Shown here: positions 9,554 through 18,624 of the stretch, one piece after another | How the letters are laid out: each line of letters begins with the position of its first letter | How positions within the stretch are numbered: position 1 is the stretch's first letter | NCBI GenBank assembly: GCA_000961655.1 | Contig: LADR01000024.1 | Location: 1 to 64,000 of the forward strand | From: Desulfatitalea sp. BRH_c12 | GTDB lineage: Bacteria; Desulfobacterota; Desulfobacteria; Desulfobacterales; Desulfosarcinaceae | Length of the DNA: 64,000 nt | Direction: 5' to 3' | Notes under the pieces: model-generated | Databases searched by the model: none | What the model was told of the DNA's origin: nothing | What the model saw: only the letters and a program-made list of their open reading frames with translations | Program-made: the position numbers and the translations under genes

Positions 9554-11821
9554 CTAATTGGCGCTTTCTGTCCGGTTCAATCGGATTTTCTGAGAGTCAT
9601 CCACCAGGCGCTCGGGCTCGAATCCAGGGACCCTGATATCGACCACCGGCACCGCGCCATCGCGCCAGTCACATGTCAACTGCAGCGTCACCTCGCCGTC
9701 TGAACAGTTCAGGGACATCGCGACACTGCCATGCGGGGTCAGGGTAGGGCCATACCCGATCGTATGCCGGCCTTGAACCCATTGGGGCAACACGCCTGAG
9801 CCAATGATCAAACGGTCGCCTTCTTCGCGCACGAACATGTTGCGGATCATCATCACCCATTCGGCCGCAGCCCAGCCATGCTGACCGTCGCCCATGCATC
9901 CGCCGCCGCTGAAAGGATGGCAGGCTTCGGGCCAGTTGCCGGTCGGCGAGGCGATAGCGGCGACAGCCTGCAACAGGTCGGCAAATCGGCCGTCCTGCCC
10001 GCGCAAAAGCGTTTGAGCCAGGGCCAGGGTCAAGTAAGGGTTGATCCCTGAGTGGATCATGTCTTGGAAAAAGCCGCCACCCACAAAATGGTGGGTCATC
10101 AAATGCTCCAGCGTCGTCCAGATGCGCGTGTCGCCAGGGGGCGTAAGCTGCAGTGGATAGTCCGCTGCCATGGAGCCGATCGCTCCGGCATCCATGCGGC
10201 GGTAAGGGGAAGCAGGAATGCCGCCCCAGCTTTGATGGTCGTCGATTTTTGCGATGCACTCTTCGATGCATGCATAAAATGCGTCTGCTGCTGTCGCCAG
10301 TTCGCCGGCGAGGGTTGGCCAGGCGCTTGCGGCAACGACTTGTGAGGCGGCGCGCAAGCCGGCAACAGCCCAGAAATCGTCCCAGAAATAATAATCGTTG
10401 GGCCCCAGATGCTCCGCGCTGAAACCGGCCGGCAACAGGCCGGCATGGGGCTCGGCAACTGTGACCGGTATGCGTTTGGTCATGATCCAGCGGGCACCCC
10501 GGAGCATGGCCTGGCGCCAGGCGTCGGGTACCTTGCTGCCGGTCAATTGCTGGTAGCGGCCAATGATCCAGAGCACCTGCCCATTGGAATCCCATTCGCC
10601 TTCCTGAGACAGAAAATAGCCGTCGCGCCGTTGTTTTTCGATGAAGCGTTGCAAGTGCCGGCGGGCCCGCGTCACCATTCCCAGACAAAGCAAAGGGTGC
10701 AGCATCAGGCAGCCATCTCTGAACCAAAAACGCTTGTATGTGAAAGGACCTGGGTATATCTCACCGGCCGACAGCATCGCCAGTGTATGTACGGCGTTGT
10801 CGTAGAGCATCTGCAGATGCGGATCCGGCAGCGTGGCTTTGCATGGAATGGCCGAGTCGTCGCTCTGTATGTCGTGGCGCCATTTACGGGTTTCGCGTCG
10901 GAAATCCTTGGTGAGCGGCACCGTCAGCCCCACCGTCTGAGGCACTCCGGCGGCCACTTTGAACACGGCCGCCGATGTGGCCAGGCCCAATGGGCAATGC
11001 ACATGGTGCATCCGCGCTTTTTCCCAGGCAAACAGCATGTTGGCTACATCGCCATGTTCGTAATCGGAAAAAAGGACCTGCCAGGGCGTCCGGTCCATGG
11101 CGACACGCGTGGATTTGTTGACCACGAAAGCGACCTGGCTGGTATCAAAGGCGATATTCTCTATGAAGCTGATCCCTTCCGGGTTGTACGGACGGACCGA
11201 CACAATCAGCCGGCCCCCTTTTTTGGAGCGGGCTTCGATGCGAGTATGCAAGACGGGCGAGCCCCCCTCGCGTTTGAGCCACGCTTTGCTGACCAGGCTG
11301 CCGCCGGCATTTTCGGCTTGGGTACGAATGCAAAACCGAGGCTGAAATGTTACTTGCTGATCCACATGGCGCAACTTGGAGGGCACAATATCCGGCCCAT
11401 CCGATTGCAGCAGCCAGAAGTCCAGTGACCACCCGTTATATAATGGCGTCATCAGGCCATGCGGATCAACGATCGGATAGACCGGAAGATCGGGTCGACC
11501 GACTGCGGTCCAGCTGCGCTGGGTTAAATTGACATGACCGAAGGAGAAAGCGCGCGGAACAAACGAGGGGTCTTGCGGGTTGAACTGTTTTTCGATCCAG
11601 TAGGGCCAGATCCAATCCAGGTTGTACTGGATCACGCGGGCATTGATCAGGCCGCGCGCCTGAAAGATGATCCCGGCGCGCAGCAATTCAATCGGTTCCT
11701 GCACCTCGGAGGGTTGTGAAAATCCCCGCAGCCTGGCAAGCAGCCGGACGGGGTCGAGGATGTTATAGGCACGGGCCGCCCGCCCGATCAGAAATTTCCA
11801 TGGGATCCAACGCAATAACAT
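9554..11821 (-). CDS. Large (alpha/alpha)6-barrel glycosidase-like protein
   Basis: 755-residue protein without signal peptide. The N-terminal half (1-340) is beta-rich, and from about 345 to 660 it has the helical pattern of six-hairpin glycosidases or amylo-alpha-1,6-glucosidases: GPFTYKRFWFRDGCLMLHPL, then FLSQEGEWDSNGQVLWIIGR, then NDYYFWDDFWAVAGLRAA and ATGNWPEA-like ASPTGNWPEACHPF. Acidic residues in the RDG, WDSNGQ and DDFW motifs are plausible catalytic candidates. The ATG at 11821 follows AGGAGCG. Function on glycogen, trehalose or a cell-surface glycan cannot be decided; the convergent GT4 gene is the only contextual clue. Confidence 0.75.
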   Translation of the reverse strand: MLLRWIPWKFLIGRAARAYNILDPVRLLARLRGFSQPSEVQEPIELLRAGIIFQARGLINARVIQYNLDWIWPYWIEKQFNPQDPSFVPRAFSFGHVNLTQRSWTAVGRPDLPVYPIVDPHGLMTPLYNGWSLDFWLLQSDGPDIVPSKLRHVDQQVTFQPRFCIRTQAENAGGSLVSKAWLKREGGSPVLHTRIEARSKKGGRLIVSVRPYNPEGISFIENIAFDTSQVAFVVNKSTRVAMDRTPWQVLFSDYEHGDVANMLFAWEKARMHHVHCPLGLATSAAVFKVAAGVPQTVGLTVPLTKDFRRETRKWRHDIQSDDSAIPCKATLPDPHLQMLYDNAVHTLAMLSAGEIYPGPFTYKRFWFRDGCLMLHPLLCLGMVTRARRHLQRFIEKQRRDGYFLSQEGEWDSNGQVLWIIGRYQQLTGSKVPDAWRQAMLRGARWIMTKRIPVTVAEPHAGLLPAGFSAEHLGPNDYYFWDDFWAVAGLRAASQVVAASAWPTLAGELATAADAFYACIEECIAKIDDHQSWGGIPASPYRRMDAGAIGSMAADYPLQLTPPGDTRIWTTLEHLMTHHFVGGGFFQDMIHSGINPYLTLALAQTLLRGQDGRFADLLQAVAAIASPTGNWPEACHPFSGGGCMGDGQHGWAAAEWVMMIRNMFVREEGDRLIIGSGVLPQWVQGRHTIGYGPTLTPHGSVAMSLNCSDGEVTLQLTCDWRDGAVPVVDIRVPGFEPERLVDDSQKIRLNRTESAN

Positions 11822-12256
11822 TGATATCGCTCCTAACCGGCTACGCCGGCGGCTTTAGTGTGTAACGCAACCTTCGCGATGCGCACCTGGGGATGTGAGC
11901 CGGACGGGTGGTTAGCGATACCTTCAGCCGATTTATCCCCCGATACCTTTTTTCCGTGGTACACGCTTCATGCATGCGTGATAAAGCGTTTACGCCGGGC
12001 TTTGCGGAGTTGACCTTTAGAATCTGATGCTCTTTGATGGTGCCGGAAATAGAAAGCAGCGTACCATATGGGGGTGGGGGCGGCATCCGGCCCAGCCCGT
12101 ATTTTACTAAAAAAGATCGCGTATCCTTTTCTGTTTACGATTGCGCGTGCTGGATTTATAATCCAGCCATAAATGGTCCGGCGATCGTTGGAGTCGAGGG
12201 TTCGCATGGTTGACAACATAGTTCTAATTCATTTCTCAAAGACAGGAGATACAGTC
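11822..12256. other. Gene-free stretch upstream of a small peptide gene
   Basis: No convincing coding region lies here. A perfect 8-bp stem with a 3-nt loop (12149-12167, GCTGGATT/AATCCAGC) is the only clear structure. A TTGACA at 12210 lacks a matching -10 element at proper spacing, so the promoter of the downstream peptide is not assigned. Confidence 0.6.
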
Positions 12257-12355
12257 ATGTCAAAATCAAAGGATAGCCGCAAGGAAACCAAAAAAAAACC
12301 CGCCCAGACGCCCAAGGAAAAAAAGCGCGCCAAGCAGGACAAAAAGAAGGAATAG
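12257..12355 (+). CDS. 32-residue lysine-rich peptide
   Basis: A very short gene beginning MSKSKDSRKETKKKPAQ and consisting largely of Lys, with some Glu, Ser and Gln. It has a good AGGAGA site 7 bp before the ATG at 12257 and a clean stop; an upstream in-frame ATG has no site of its own. The strongly basic, low-complexity composition would suit a nucleic-acid-associated or ribosome-associated peptide, but no function is known to me. Similar tiny Lys-rich peptides are annotated in scattered bacterial genomes. The strong start signal is the main support that it is expressed. Confidence 0.6.
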   Translation: MSKSKDSRKETKKKPAQTPKEKKRAKQDKKKE

Positions 12356-12457
12356 TCGGGCATCCGGCCATTCTCGGTGGGGCATGCGCATTGCTGCCCG
12401 GTCAATCCTGGAATCCACCGGGGATCGCCGTGTCCGGAATATACGTGGAAAGTGCGT

Positions 12458-12870
12458 TCAAATTCCCAGATAGGCCCGGCGCACCGTTTCGTCGGCCAAC
12501 AGGTCGGCGGCCGGCGCGCTCAGAACGATGCGTCCGTTTTCCATCACATAGCCCGATGGGCCACGCGCAAAGCCAGGGTTGGCATTTTGTTCGACCAACA
12601 GGACGGGCGTGCGATGTTCGGTAGTACATAATCCAAGTCTTGTTTGATCCGGCGCGTGTCGGTGCGTAGAAAAGCGCCCATATCGCCCTCAAAAAGGATG
12701 TCGCCGGCGCGCGGCGGCACCAGCCCGCAAACAGACATCGGCGTCGTGCTCTTGCCCGCCCCGTTTGCGCCGATCAAGGTCACGAGGTCGTTCTGCGCTA
12801 CGGTCAGTGACACCCCATCGAGCGCGCGGATGTTGCCGTAATATGTGTGAACGTCCCGCAATTCCAGCAT
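12458..12870 (-). pseudogene. livF: Decayed livF (branched-chain amino acid ABC ATPase)
   Basis: Remnant of the LivF ATPase of a branched-chain amino acid importer. The N-terminus is intact (MLELRDVHTYYGN, then the Walker A GANGAGKST), reading to ILFEGD. About 35 residues around the Q-loop are then missing, and the frame resumes with MGAFLRTDTRRIKQDLDYV. A second deletion removes the ABC signature and Walker B. The C-terminus is recognisable (LLVEQNAN, then YVMENGRIVLSAPAADLL and RRAYLGI) but split by a frameshift near the middle of that block. The stop lies at 12458. With Walker B and the signature gone it cannot be a working ATPase. Confidence 0.88.
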
Positions 12871-12920
12871 GAGCGATTCCTGTCCTTGCCGACAACATCC
12901 CCCCTTGCTGTTTTCTACTC

Positions 12921-13020
12921 TCATGCTCCCGACCGATACGCCTTGATCACGCTCGGGTTGGTACTTACTTCGGCCGGCGTTCCCTCGGCGATTTTTTTGC
13001 CGTAGTCAACGACATAGATG
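12921..13020 (-). pseudogene. livG: livG 3' remnant
   Basis: The last 32 codons or so encode IYVVDYGKKIAEGTPAEVS and NPSVIKAYRSGA before a stop, matching the C-terminal end of LivG, the partner ATPase of LivF. Upstream of 13020 the match ends abruptly in unrelated sequence, so the whole nucleotide-binding domain is lost. It lies just upstream of the decayed livF on the same strand, which is the normal livG-livF order, so both are relics of one transporter operon. Confidence 0.85.
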
Positions 13021-13180
13021 CAGCAGCAAAACCGGTTCAGTGTGACTGTGTCCCAGACAAGATCGACCGATAGCGCTAAGCACCCAGAAATATCCTTGAT
13101 GCCTGGCGACCGGCTGTATATAGAACGGGGCGAACGTTGGCGATGCATGAGAGAGCAGGACGCAAACAGCAGGAGGAGTC

Positions 13181-14035
13181 ATGGTCAGAAAGATTGGATT
13201 GCTTGTCAAGCCGGACCCCGATGCCCGCAGGCATGCCGACGCACTGGAAGCGTGGTTACAGGAAAAAGGGTGCGTTGTCGTGCGCAAGCCGAGCGTGTTA
13301 CCGCTTTCGTCCGCGCCGTCGACGCACGTCAGCGCGCCGCCGGACCTTTTTTGCGTGATGGTCTTGGGGGGCGACGGCACTTTTCTGAGTGCCGTGCGCT
13401 GGATGGGCAACAACCAGGTGCCCATTATCGGGATCAAATTCGGCCAGGTCGGTTTTCTGGCGGAAGCGGCCGAAGAGCAGATCTTTTCGGTGGCGGCGCT
13501 GATCGTCGACGAGAACTTTACGACGCGTCCGCGCATGCGCCTGGATGTTGAGGTCTGGCGAGGGGCCGAGCGTGTCAAACATGAGACCGTTTTTAATGAT
13601 GTCGTTATCAATAAAGGGGCATTGGCGCGGTTGGCGCTGATCAGGACCCTGGTGGACGATCGGTATCTTACCGATTACCGGGCCGATGGTTTGATCGTGG
13701 CCACCCCGACCGGTTCCACGGCGTATTCGCTGGCGGCCGGCGGCCCGATCATGCACCCGGCCTTGTCCGGCATCCTGATCACCCCCATCTGTCCATTCAC
13801 CTTGACCAATCGGCCTTTGATTGTGCCGGACACGGCCTGCATCGAAATTCAGCTTGCGGAAAAGTCGGCCGACATCATGCTCACCTTCGATGGCCAAGTC
13901 GGTCTGCCCCTCGACCATCAGCACCGGATCCTGGTTCGCAAAGCGGCCGTGCCGGTGAATCTGATCACCCTTCCGGAGCGCAACTTCTTCGACGTGCTGC
14001 GGACAAAATTGCGCTGGAGCGGTAGCCGCCAGTAG
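13181..14035 (+). CDS. nadK: NAD kinase
   Basis: 284-residue enzyme that phosphorylates NAD to NADP. The GGDGT motif lies at 63-67, the NDVVINKG segment at about 139-146, and the second conserved region DGLIVATPTGSTAYSLAAGG at about 169-188. Length and motif order are normal for bacterial NadK/PpnK. The ATG at 13181 follows an AGGAGGAGTC site. It is a single gene with its own start signals, next to the degraded liv operon on the opposite strand. Confidence 0.95.
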   Translation: MVRKIGLLVKPDPDARRHADALEAWLQEKGCVVVRKPSVLPLSSAPSTHVSAPPDLFCVMVLGGDGTFLSAVRWMGNNQVPIIGIKFGQVGFLAEAAEEQIFSVAALIVDENFTTRPRMRLDVEVWRGAERVKHETVFNDVVINKGALARLALIRTLVDDRYLTDYRADGLIVATPTGSTAYSLAAGGPIMHPALSGILITPICPFTLTNRPLIVPDTACIEIQLAEKSADIMLTFDGQVGLPLDHQHRILVRKAAVPVNLITLPERNFFDVLRTKLRWSGSRQ

Positions 14036-14051
14036 AAAAGGCCTCCCTTAA

Positions 14052-14323
14052 CAGGGTAACCGCATTCGGAAATTCAGCTCTTTAAGACTTCTCACCCTAT
14101 TGTTTCGAAAAAAAGCTGCCGTACACCACAGGTGCGGACCCGAGGGGAGCAGCCCCATGCGGCACTTTGTAGGGGCGAACCTTGTGTTCGCCCGCGTTCG
14201 ACGCTCAGCCTTGATCAAGTGGATCGATGGTCGTACGCACCTGGGCGAACACAAGGTTTGCTCCTACGAGTAGAACGATGTTCCGTATCGGTGATCAAGC
14301 CACACGCAAATGCGGTTACCCTG
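14052..14323. repeat. MITE-like element with 15-bp terminal inverted repeats and a paired-arm hairpin
   Basis: CAGGGTAACCGCATT at 14052-14066 is the exact reverse complement of 14309-14323. Inside, a 25-base arm at 14169-14193 (starting GTAGGGGCGAACC) pairs with 14243-14267 with two mismatches. There is no coding region. The inner arms recur in two other elements of this window (25.8 and 48.6 kb). The outer inverted repeats look like transposon ends, but no target-site duplication was established. Confidence 0.75.
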
Positions 14324-14494
14324 CCCCTTTAACCACGCTTGTTGACTTCGCACGGTTCTTAAAATATAAAAAGAGGCATGCCTGAAGGGGTCTTGAAAGT
14401 GCCTGAAATCCTGATGTTCGCTCCCACTGCGGCCGTGCGTCATATGTGCATGTACCGGGTTGTGGGTGGGCTGAGGGAATTACGAGGTCACACC

Positions 14495-14851
14495 ATGCTG
14501 AAGCCTCGCCATATTCTGATGTTTTTTCTCTGGGTGTTGATTGGCTGCGGTCCCGAGACAATCTTCGTGCGGCCGGGTCTGGATACGCCGGCTTTGCATG
14601 TTTCCAATGGGAACCAGCTGCTCGATCAGGGCAAATGGCAAGATGCCTGCAGAGAATTCGAACGCGCCAGGGATTTGGACCCTTTTTACACGGATGCCTA
14701 TATCGGCCTCGGTATTGCCGTGGGTGGCCAGGGCGATATGGCCGGCGGCTTGAAAGTCTTGGATTACGCCAGGGAACTGGCGCAAAACGAAGATGATCTG
14801 GCCAGAGTGCAATACGGCTACGACCGGCTGCGTGGCATGACCCCGCCTTAG
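14495..14851 (+). CDS. Small TPR-repeat lipoprotein
   Basis: 118-residue predicted lipoprotein. The signal peptide ends in a lipobox LIGC with the acylated Cys at about 18, followed by two to three TPR-like helix pairs (NQLLDQGKWQDACREFERA and TDAYIGLGIAVGGQGDMAGG). It would be anchored in the membrane facing the periplasm and act as a protein-interaction module. The ATG at 14495 follows a GAGG site; the gene starts after a 460-bp region occupied by a repeat element. No partner gene is adjacent, so its role is unknown. Confidence 0.75.
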   Translation: MLKPRHILMFFLWVLIGCGPETIFVRPGLDTPALHVSNGNQLLDQGKWQDACREFERARDLDPFYTDAYIGLGIAVGGQGDMAGGLKVLDYARELAQNEDDLARVQYGYDRLRGMTPP

Positions 14852-14948
14852 GCGCGCTGACGCGACAGGCCCAGGGCCGGTCGCGCCTGAGATGCCGGGC
14901 GCACCCGATCCATCTTTATACTTAGCGAAAAAGTGATCCGCGCACGCC

Positions 14949-15983
14949 TCAACGAGATCCCATCTCCGCCCGCAACTGTCCGCAAGCCGCCATGATCTCC
15001 AACCCTTTGCTGTAGCGCACCATACTGGTGAAGTGCTTGTCAATCAGGTACGCTTGAAATGCTTGAATCCGCTCTTCGGAAGGTCTTTCAAACGCGCTGC
15101 CCGGATATGCATTGAATGGGATCAGATTGATCTTGGCTTTCACCGGGCCGAGCAGTTTTGCCAGGCTGCGGGCGTGTGCGATTGAATCATTTACATCCTT
15201 GAACAAAATATATTCAAAGGTGATCTTGCGGCCTTTGGGCAACGGATAGTGCCGGCAGGCCGCCAGTAGTTGGGCGATGGGATATTTGCGGTTAATGGGC
15301 ATCAACTGGCTGCGGCTTTCGTCATCGACTGCATTGAACGACACGGCCAGATTGACCCGCGTGTCGCGTCCCAAGTCGGCTATCCGCGGAACCAGGCCGG
15401 CAGTGGAAACGGTGATGCGGCGTGAAGCGAATTTCATGCCCCAATCGCTGTTGGTCAGAATCTGGATGGTCTCTACCAGGTTGGCGTAGTTGGCCAGCGG
15501 TTCGCCCATGCCCATGAAAACCAGGTTGGTCAATCGGGCGGGATCCGCCATCTGCTTGCGCACCTCCCATACCTGGCCGACAATTTCGGCCACCGTCAGG
15601 TTGCGGGCAAACCCGCCTTGACCGGTCAGGCAAAACCGGCAGCCTTGAGCGCAGCCGACCTGGCTGGAAATACACAGCGTATGATGGTCGCGTTCGGGAA
15701 TCAGCACTGTCTCCACCGTTTGCCCGTCGGCCAGGCCGAAGAGGAATTTGCGCGTGCCGTCGTCGGCCGACCGGATCTGCGTGACCGGCAAGCGGCCGTA
15801 CACAAAATGCGCCATCAGCAGATCCCGAAAGGGTTTGCTCAGGTCGGTCATCTGCTCGAAGCCATCGGCCAGGCGCATATAAATCCATTTAAGAATCTGG
15901 TCCGCGCGGAAAGGGCGCTCGCCGTGAGCCTCAAGCCATTCTAAAAGTGTTTTTTTATTGTAAGTTTTAATATCCTGGTGCAT
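14949..15983 (-). CDS. rlmN: Dual-specificity 23S rRNA/tRNA adenine-C2 methyltransferase RlmN
   Basis: 344-residue radical-SAM enzyme that methylates A2503 of 23S rRNA and A37 of some tRNAs. The cluster motif CxxxCxxC is C111, C115 and C118 (CAQGCRFCLTG), GMGEPLANY lies at about 182-190, and the mechanistic C334 sits in AACGQLRAE at the C-terminus. Length is typical (E. coli 384, shorter versions common). It is transcribed away from ffh, with about 190 bp between them. Confidence 0.96.
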   Translation of the reverse strand: MHQDIKTYNKKTLLEWLEAHGERPFRADQILKWIYMRLADGFEQMTDLSKPFRDLLMAHFVYGRLPVTQIRSADDGTRKFLFGLADGQTVETVLIPERDHHTLCISSQVGCAQGCRFCLTGQGGFARNLTVAEIVGQVWEVRKQMADPARLTNLVFMGMGEPLANYANLVETIQILTNSDWGMKFASRRITVSTAGLVPRIADLGRDTRVNLAVSFNAVDDESRSQLMPINRKYPIAQLLAACRHYPLPKGRKITFEYILFKDVNDSIAHARSLAKLLGPVKAKINLIPFNAYPGSAFERPSEERIQAFQAYLIDKHFTSMVRYSKGLEIMAACGQLRAEMGSR

Positions 15984-16109
15984 GTGAGGCCTGATTGTTG
16001 TATTGGACGGGGGAATTCGCGTCGTATCGTCAATTGTCTTGTTGCTCCCCCTAATTATTGATGTTATAGCTCGCCCGCCGGGTCATCCTCGGAGTGCGTT
16101 TTCTTTTGC

Positions 16110-16138
16110 TTGACTTATCATCTAAATCAATTTATTTT
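16110..16138 (+). promoter_or_regulatory. Sigma-70-type promoter for the ffh operon
   Basis: TTGACT at 16110-16115 and TATTTT at 16133-16138 are separated by 17 bp, in an AT-rich stretch between divergent rlmN and ffh. Transcription would begin near 16145, about 30 bp before the ffh start. The match is 5/6 and 4/6. Confidence 0.6.
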
Positions 16139-16175
16139 CAAGGTTTTATTGGTATGATAAGAGTGTGAATGGGCC

Positions 16176-17507
16176 ATGTTTGACAACCTGAGTGAAAAAC
16201 TGGAAGCCGCCTTCAAGCGCCTCAAGGGCCATGGGACGCTGACGGAAAGTAACATTTCCGATGGTTTGCGAGAAGTGCGCATGGCCCTGCTGGAAGCGGA
16301 CGTGCATTTCAAGGTCGTCAAACAGTTCGTGGCCGACATCAAAGAACGCGCGCTTGGCAAGGATGTCATGACCAGCCTGACCCCTGGTCAGCAGGTCATC
16401 AAGATCGTCAACGAGGAGTTGGCGCGTTTGATGGGCGGGCAGCACGAGGGATTGAACCTGGGCGGGACCCATCCGGTGCCCATTATGCTGGTCGGGTTGC
16501 AAGGTTCGGGCAAGACCACCACGACCGGCAAACTGGCCGTGATGCTGCGCAAGCAGGGGCGCAAGCCGTACTTGGTGCCGGCCGACGTGTACCGCCCGGC
16601 GGCTATCGACCAGCTGCAGAAACTGGGCGGCCAACTCGACATGCCCGTGTTCGATTCGCGCACCGACATGGATCCGGTGGTTATTTGTCAGAAAGCGCAC
16701 GTGGCGGCGCACAAGGCCGGTTGCGACATCGTTTTGCTCGATACGGCGGGCAGGCTGCATGTCGATGAAGACCTGATGGGGGAGTTGAAGGCCATCAAGG
16801 CGGCCGTTAAGCCGGCGGATATCTTGTTGGTGGCCGATGCCATGACCGGTCAGGATGCCGTCAACATGGCCAAGGCTTTCGACGATGCTCTGGATATCGG
16901 CGGCGTGGTCCTGACCAAAATGGACGGTGATGCCCGCGGCGGTGCGGCATTGTCGATCAAGTCGATTACCGGCAAAGCCATCAAGTTCATCGGTGTCGGC
17001 GAAAAGCTCAACGATCTGGAAGCCTTCCATCCGGATCGCATGGCCTCGCGCATACTTGGCATGGGCGATGTCCTGACCATGATCGAAAAAGCGCAGTCAG
17101 TGGTCGATGCCAAGGAAGCCGCCGAAATTGAAAAAAAGCTGCGTAAAAACCAGTTTACCCTCGAAGATTTCCGAAATCAGATGGTCCAGGTGCGCAAGAT
17201 GGGCTCTTTGACCGATCTGATGGGTATGATTCCGGGAATGGGCAAGCTCAAGCAAATGAAAAATTTCGAGGTCGATGAGTCGGAACTGGTTCATATAGAA
17301 GCCATCATTAATTCGATGACGCCCCAGGAGCGACGCCAATACAACATCATCAATGGCAGCCGGCGCCGCCGCATCGCCATGGGCAGCGGGACAACGGTGC
17401 AGGATGTCAACCGCCTGTTGAAAAATTATGCGCAGGTCATGAAAATGATGAAAAAATTCAACAAGGGCGGCATGCGCAGTTTGGGGCGTGGCATGATGCC
17501 TTTTTAA
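16176..17507 (+). CDS. ffh: Signal recognition particle protein Ffh (SRP54)
   Basis: 443-residue GTPase of the signal recognition particle, binding 4.5S RNA and signal sequences of nascent membrane proteins. The N domain (1-85) is followed by the G domain with GLQGSGKTTTTGKLA at about 107-121, DTAGRLHVDEDLM at about 189-201 and TKMDGDARGGAALS near 248-261. The Met-rich M domain fills 295-443, with GLGRGMMPF-type ending SLGRGMMPF. The ATG at 16176 has only a weak binding site. First gene of a long translation-related operon. Confidence 0.97.
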   Translation: MFDNLSEKLEAAFKRLKGHGTLTESNISDGLREVRMALLEADVHFKVVKQFVADIKERALGKDVMTSLTPGQQVIKIVNEELARLMGGQHEGLNLGGTHPVPIMLVGLQGSGKTTTTGKLAVMLRKQGRKPYLVPADVYRPAAIDQLQKLGGQLDMPVFDSRTDMDPVVICQKAHVAAHKAGCDIVLLDTAGRLHVDEDLMGELKAIKAAVKPADILLVADAMTGQDAVNMAKAFDDALDIGGVVLTKMDGDARGGAALSIKSITGKAIKFIGVGEKLNDLEAFHPDRMASRILGMGDVLTMIEKAQSVVDAKEAAEIEKKLRKNQFTLEDFRNQMVQVRKMGSLTDLMGMIPGMGKLKQMKNFEVDESELVHIEAIINSMTPQERRQYNIINGSRRRRIAMGSGTTVQDVNRLLKNYAQVMKMMKKFNKGGMRSLGRGMMPF

Positions 17508-17534
17508 GCTTATGATTCAAAGGAGAATGAGTTA

Positions 17535-17801
17535 ATGGCAGTAAAAATCAGATTGGCCAGACACGGTGCCAAAAAGAGACCTTATTATCGTATTGTCGTG
17601 GCGGACAGCGAAAGCCCGCGAGACGGCCGTTTTCTGGAAAACGTCGGCACCTACAATCCGTTGCGTGAACCGGCGGAAGTGACCTTGAAAACTGATCGGG
17701 TGCAGTATTGGTTGCAGCAGGGTGCTATACCTACGGACACCGTTAAAAGCATACTGAAGACCCAGGGTGTTACCGCGCAGGCGGCCCAGCCGGCTCAGTA
17801 G
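17535..17801 (+). CDS. rpsP: 30S ribosomal protein S16
   Basis: 88-residue small-subunit ribosomal protein beginning [20 protein letters not shown], the family signature, and containing [11 protein letters not shown] and [15 protein letters not shown]. It lies 27 bp after ffh with an AAAGGAGA site before the ATG. The ffh-rpsP-khpA-rimM-trmD-rplS order is conserved in many bacteria and supports the assignment. An Ala/Gln tail of about ten residues follows the core. Confidence 0.97.
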   Translation: MAVKIRLARHGAKKRPYYRIVVADSESPRDGRFLENVGTYNPLREPAEVTLKTDRVQYWLQQGAIPTDTVKSILKTQGVTAQAAQPAQ

Positions 17802-17857
17802 GCTCAGTAGGAAAGCGCAGCTGTGTGAGCCACATCGCCGATCCGGGAGGGAGTGCT

Positions 17858-18088
17858 ATGAAAGACCTGGTCAAGTTTATTGCGCAGGCTCTGGTGGACC
17901 ATCCGGAACAGGTTTCGGTGAACGAGATCGAGGGCAACCAAACGTCGGTATTGGAGCTGAAAGTGGCCAAAGATGACCTGGGTAAGGTTATCGGCAAGCA
18001 GGGACGCACCGCTCAGGCGATTCGAACCTTATTGAGCGCCGCATCAGCCAAATTAAAAAAACGCACGGTCCTTGAAATCATTGAATAG
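17858..18088 (+). CDS. khpA: KH-domain RNA-binding protein KhpA
   Basis: 76-residue single KH-domain protein. The GxxG loop is [14 protein letters not shown] (about 47-60), preceded by [15 protein letters not shown]. KhpA proteins bind RNA, often with KhpB, and influence cell division or small-RNA regulation in other bacteria. The ATG at 17858 follows a GGGAGGG site and is preferred over an earlier in-frame start without a site. It sits between rpsP and rimM as usual and overlaps rimM by 17 bp if the TTG at 18072 starts rimM. Confidence 0.93.
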   Translation: MKDLVKFIAQALVDHPEQVSVNEIEGNQTSVLELKVAKDDLGKVIGKQGRTAQAIRTLLSAASAKLKKRTVLEIIE

Positions 18089-18617
18089 CACCAACGCCCC
18101 GGACGACCTCATTCACATAGGCAAGATCATTGGTGTCCACGGCGTCAATGGTGCGGTGCGAATGTACCCCTATGCGGAATCGAAAGAGTGTTTCGCGCCC
18201 GGCAACACGCTGGTGATTGTGGATGCGCACGGCGCTTCGATCCCTTACGAGATCATCCGGTCCCAGGCGTACAAAACCATAATGCGCATGACGCTGGCCC
18301 GCGTAACCACGCGCGAGCTTGCCGAAGCTTTGGTCGGATCGGATGTGTTCATTGCGAAAAGCGCGCTGCCGCCGCTGGAGCCGGACACCTATTACTGGAG
18401 CGACCTGATCGGCATCCGTGTTTACACCGCGGCCGGCGAACATCTGGGAGAGATTGCGCAGATCATTCCCACGGGGGCCAATGATGTTTACGTGGTGAAA
18501 ACGCCCGCGGGGTATCCGGTTGGCGAAATACTGATACCAGCCATCGCCTCGGTGGTGCTCGATACCGATGTCGAACAACGTCGCATGACGGTCGAACTGC
18601 CGGAAGGGCTACTGTAA
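18072..18617 (+). CDS. rimM: Ribosome maturation factor RimM
   Basis: 181-residue 16S processing factor that binds S19 and helps assemble the 30S head. The N-terminal beta-barrel contains [19 protein letters not shown] at about 16-34, and the C-terminal PRC-barrel contains [13 protein letters not shown] and [15 protein letters not shown]. The start is a TTG at 18072 (a second TTG at 18081 is possible), inside the khpA end, so translation is probably coupled. It ends 7 bp before trmD. Confidence 0.94.
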   Translation: MKSLNSTNAPDDLIHIGKIIGVHGVNGAVRMYPYAESKECFAPGNTLVIVDAHGASIPYEIIRSQAYKTIMRMTLARVTTRELAEALVGSDVFIAKSALPPLEPDTYYWSDLIGIRVYTAAGEHLGEIAQIIPTGANDVYVVKTPAGYPVGEILIPAIASVVLDTDVEQRRMTVELPEGLL

Positions 18618-18624
18618 TTTCGCC

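Noticed and set aside
11841-12219. Minus-strand short frames upstream of the glycosidase-like gene
   Set aside because: No binding sites, no similarity and overlapping each other in different frames.
12208-12240. Sigma-70 promoter before the Lys-rich peptide (TTGACA at 12210)
   Set aside because: No acceptable -10 hexamer 15-19 bp downstream.
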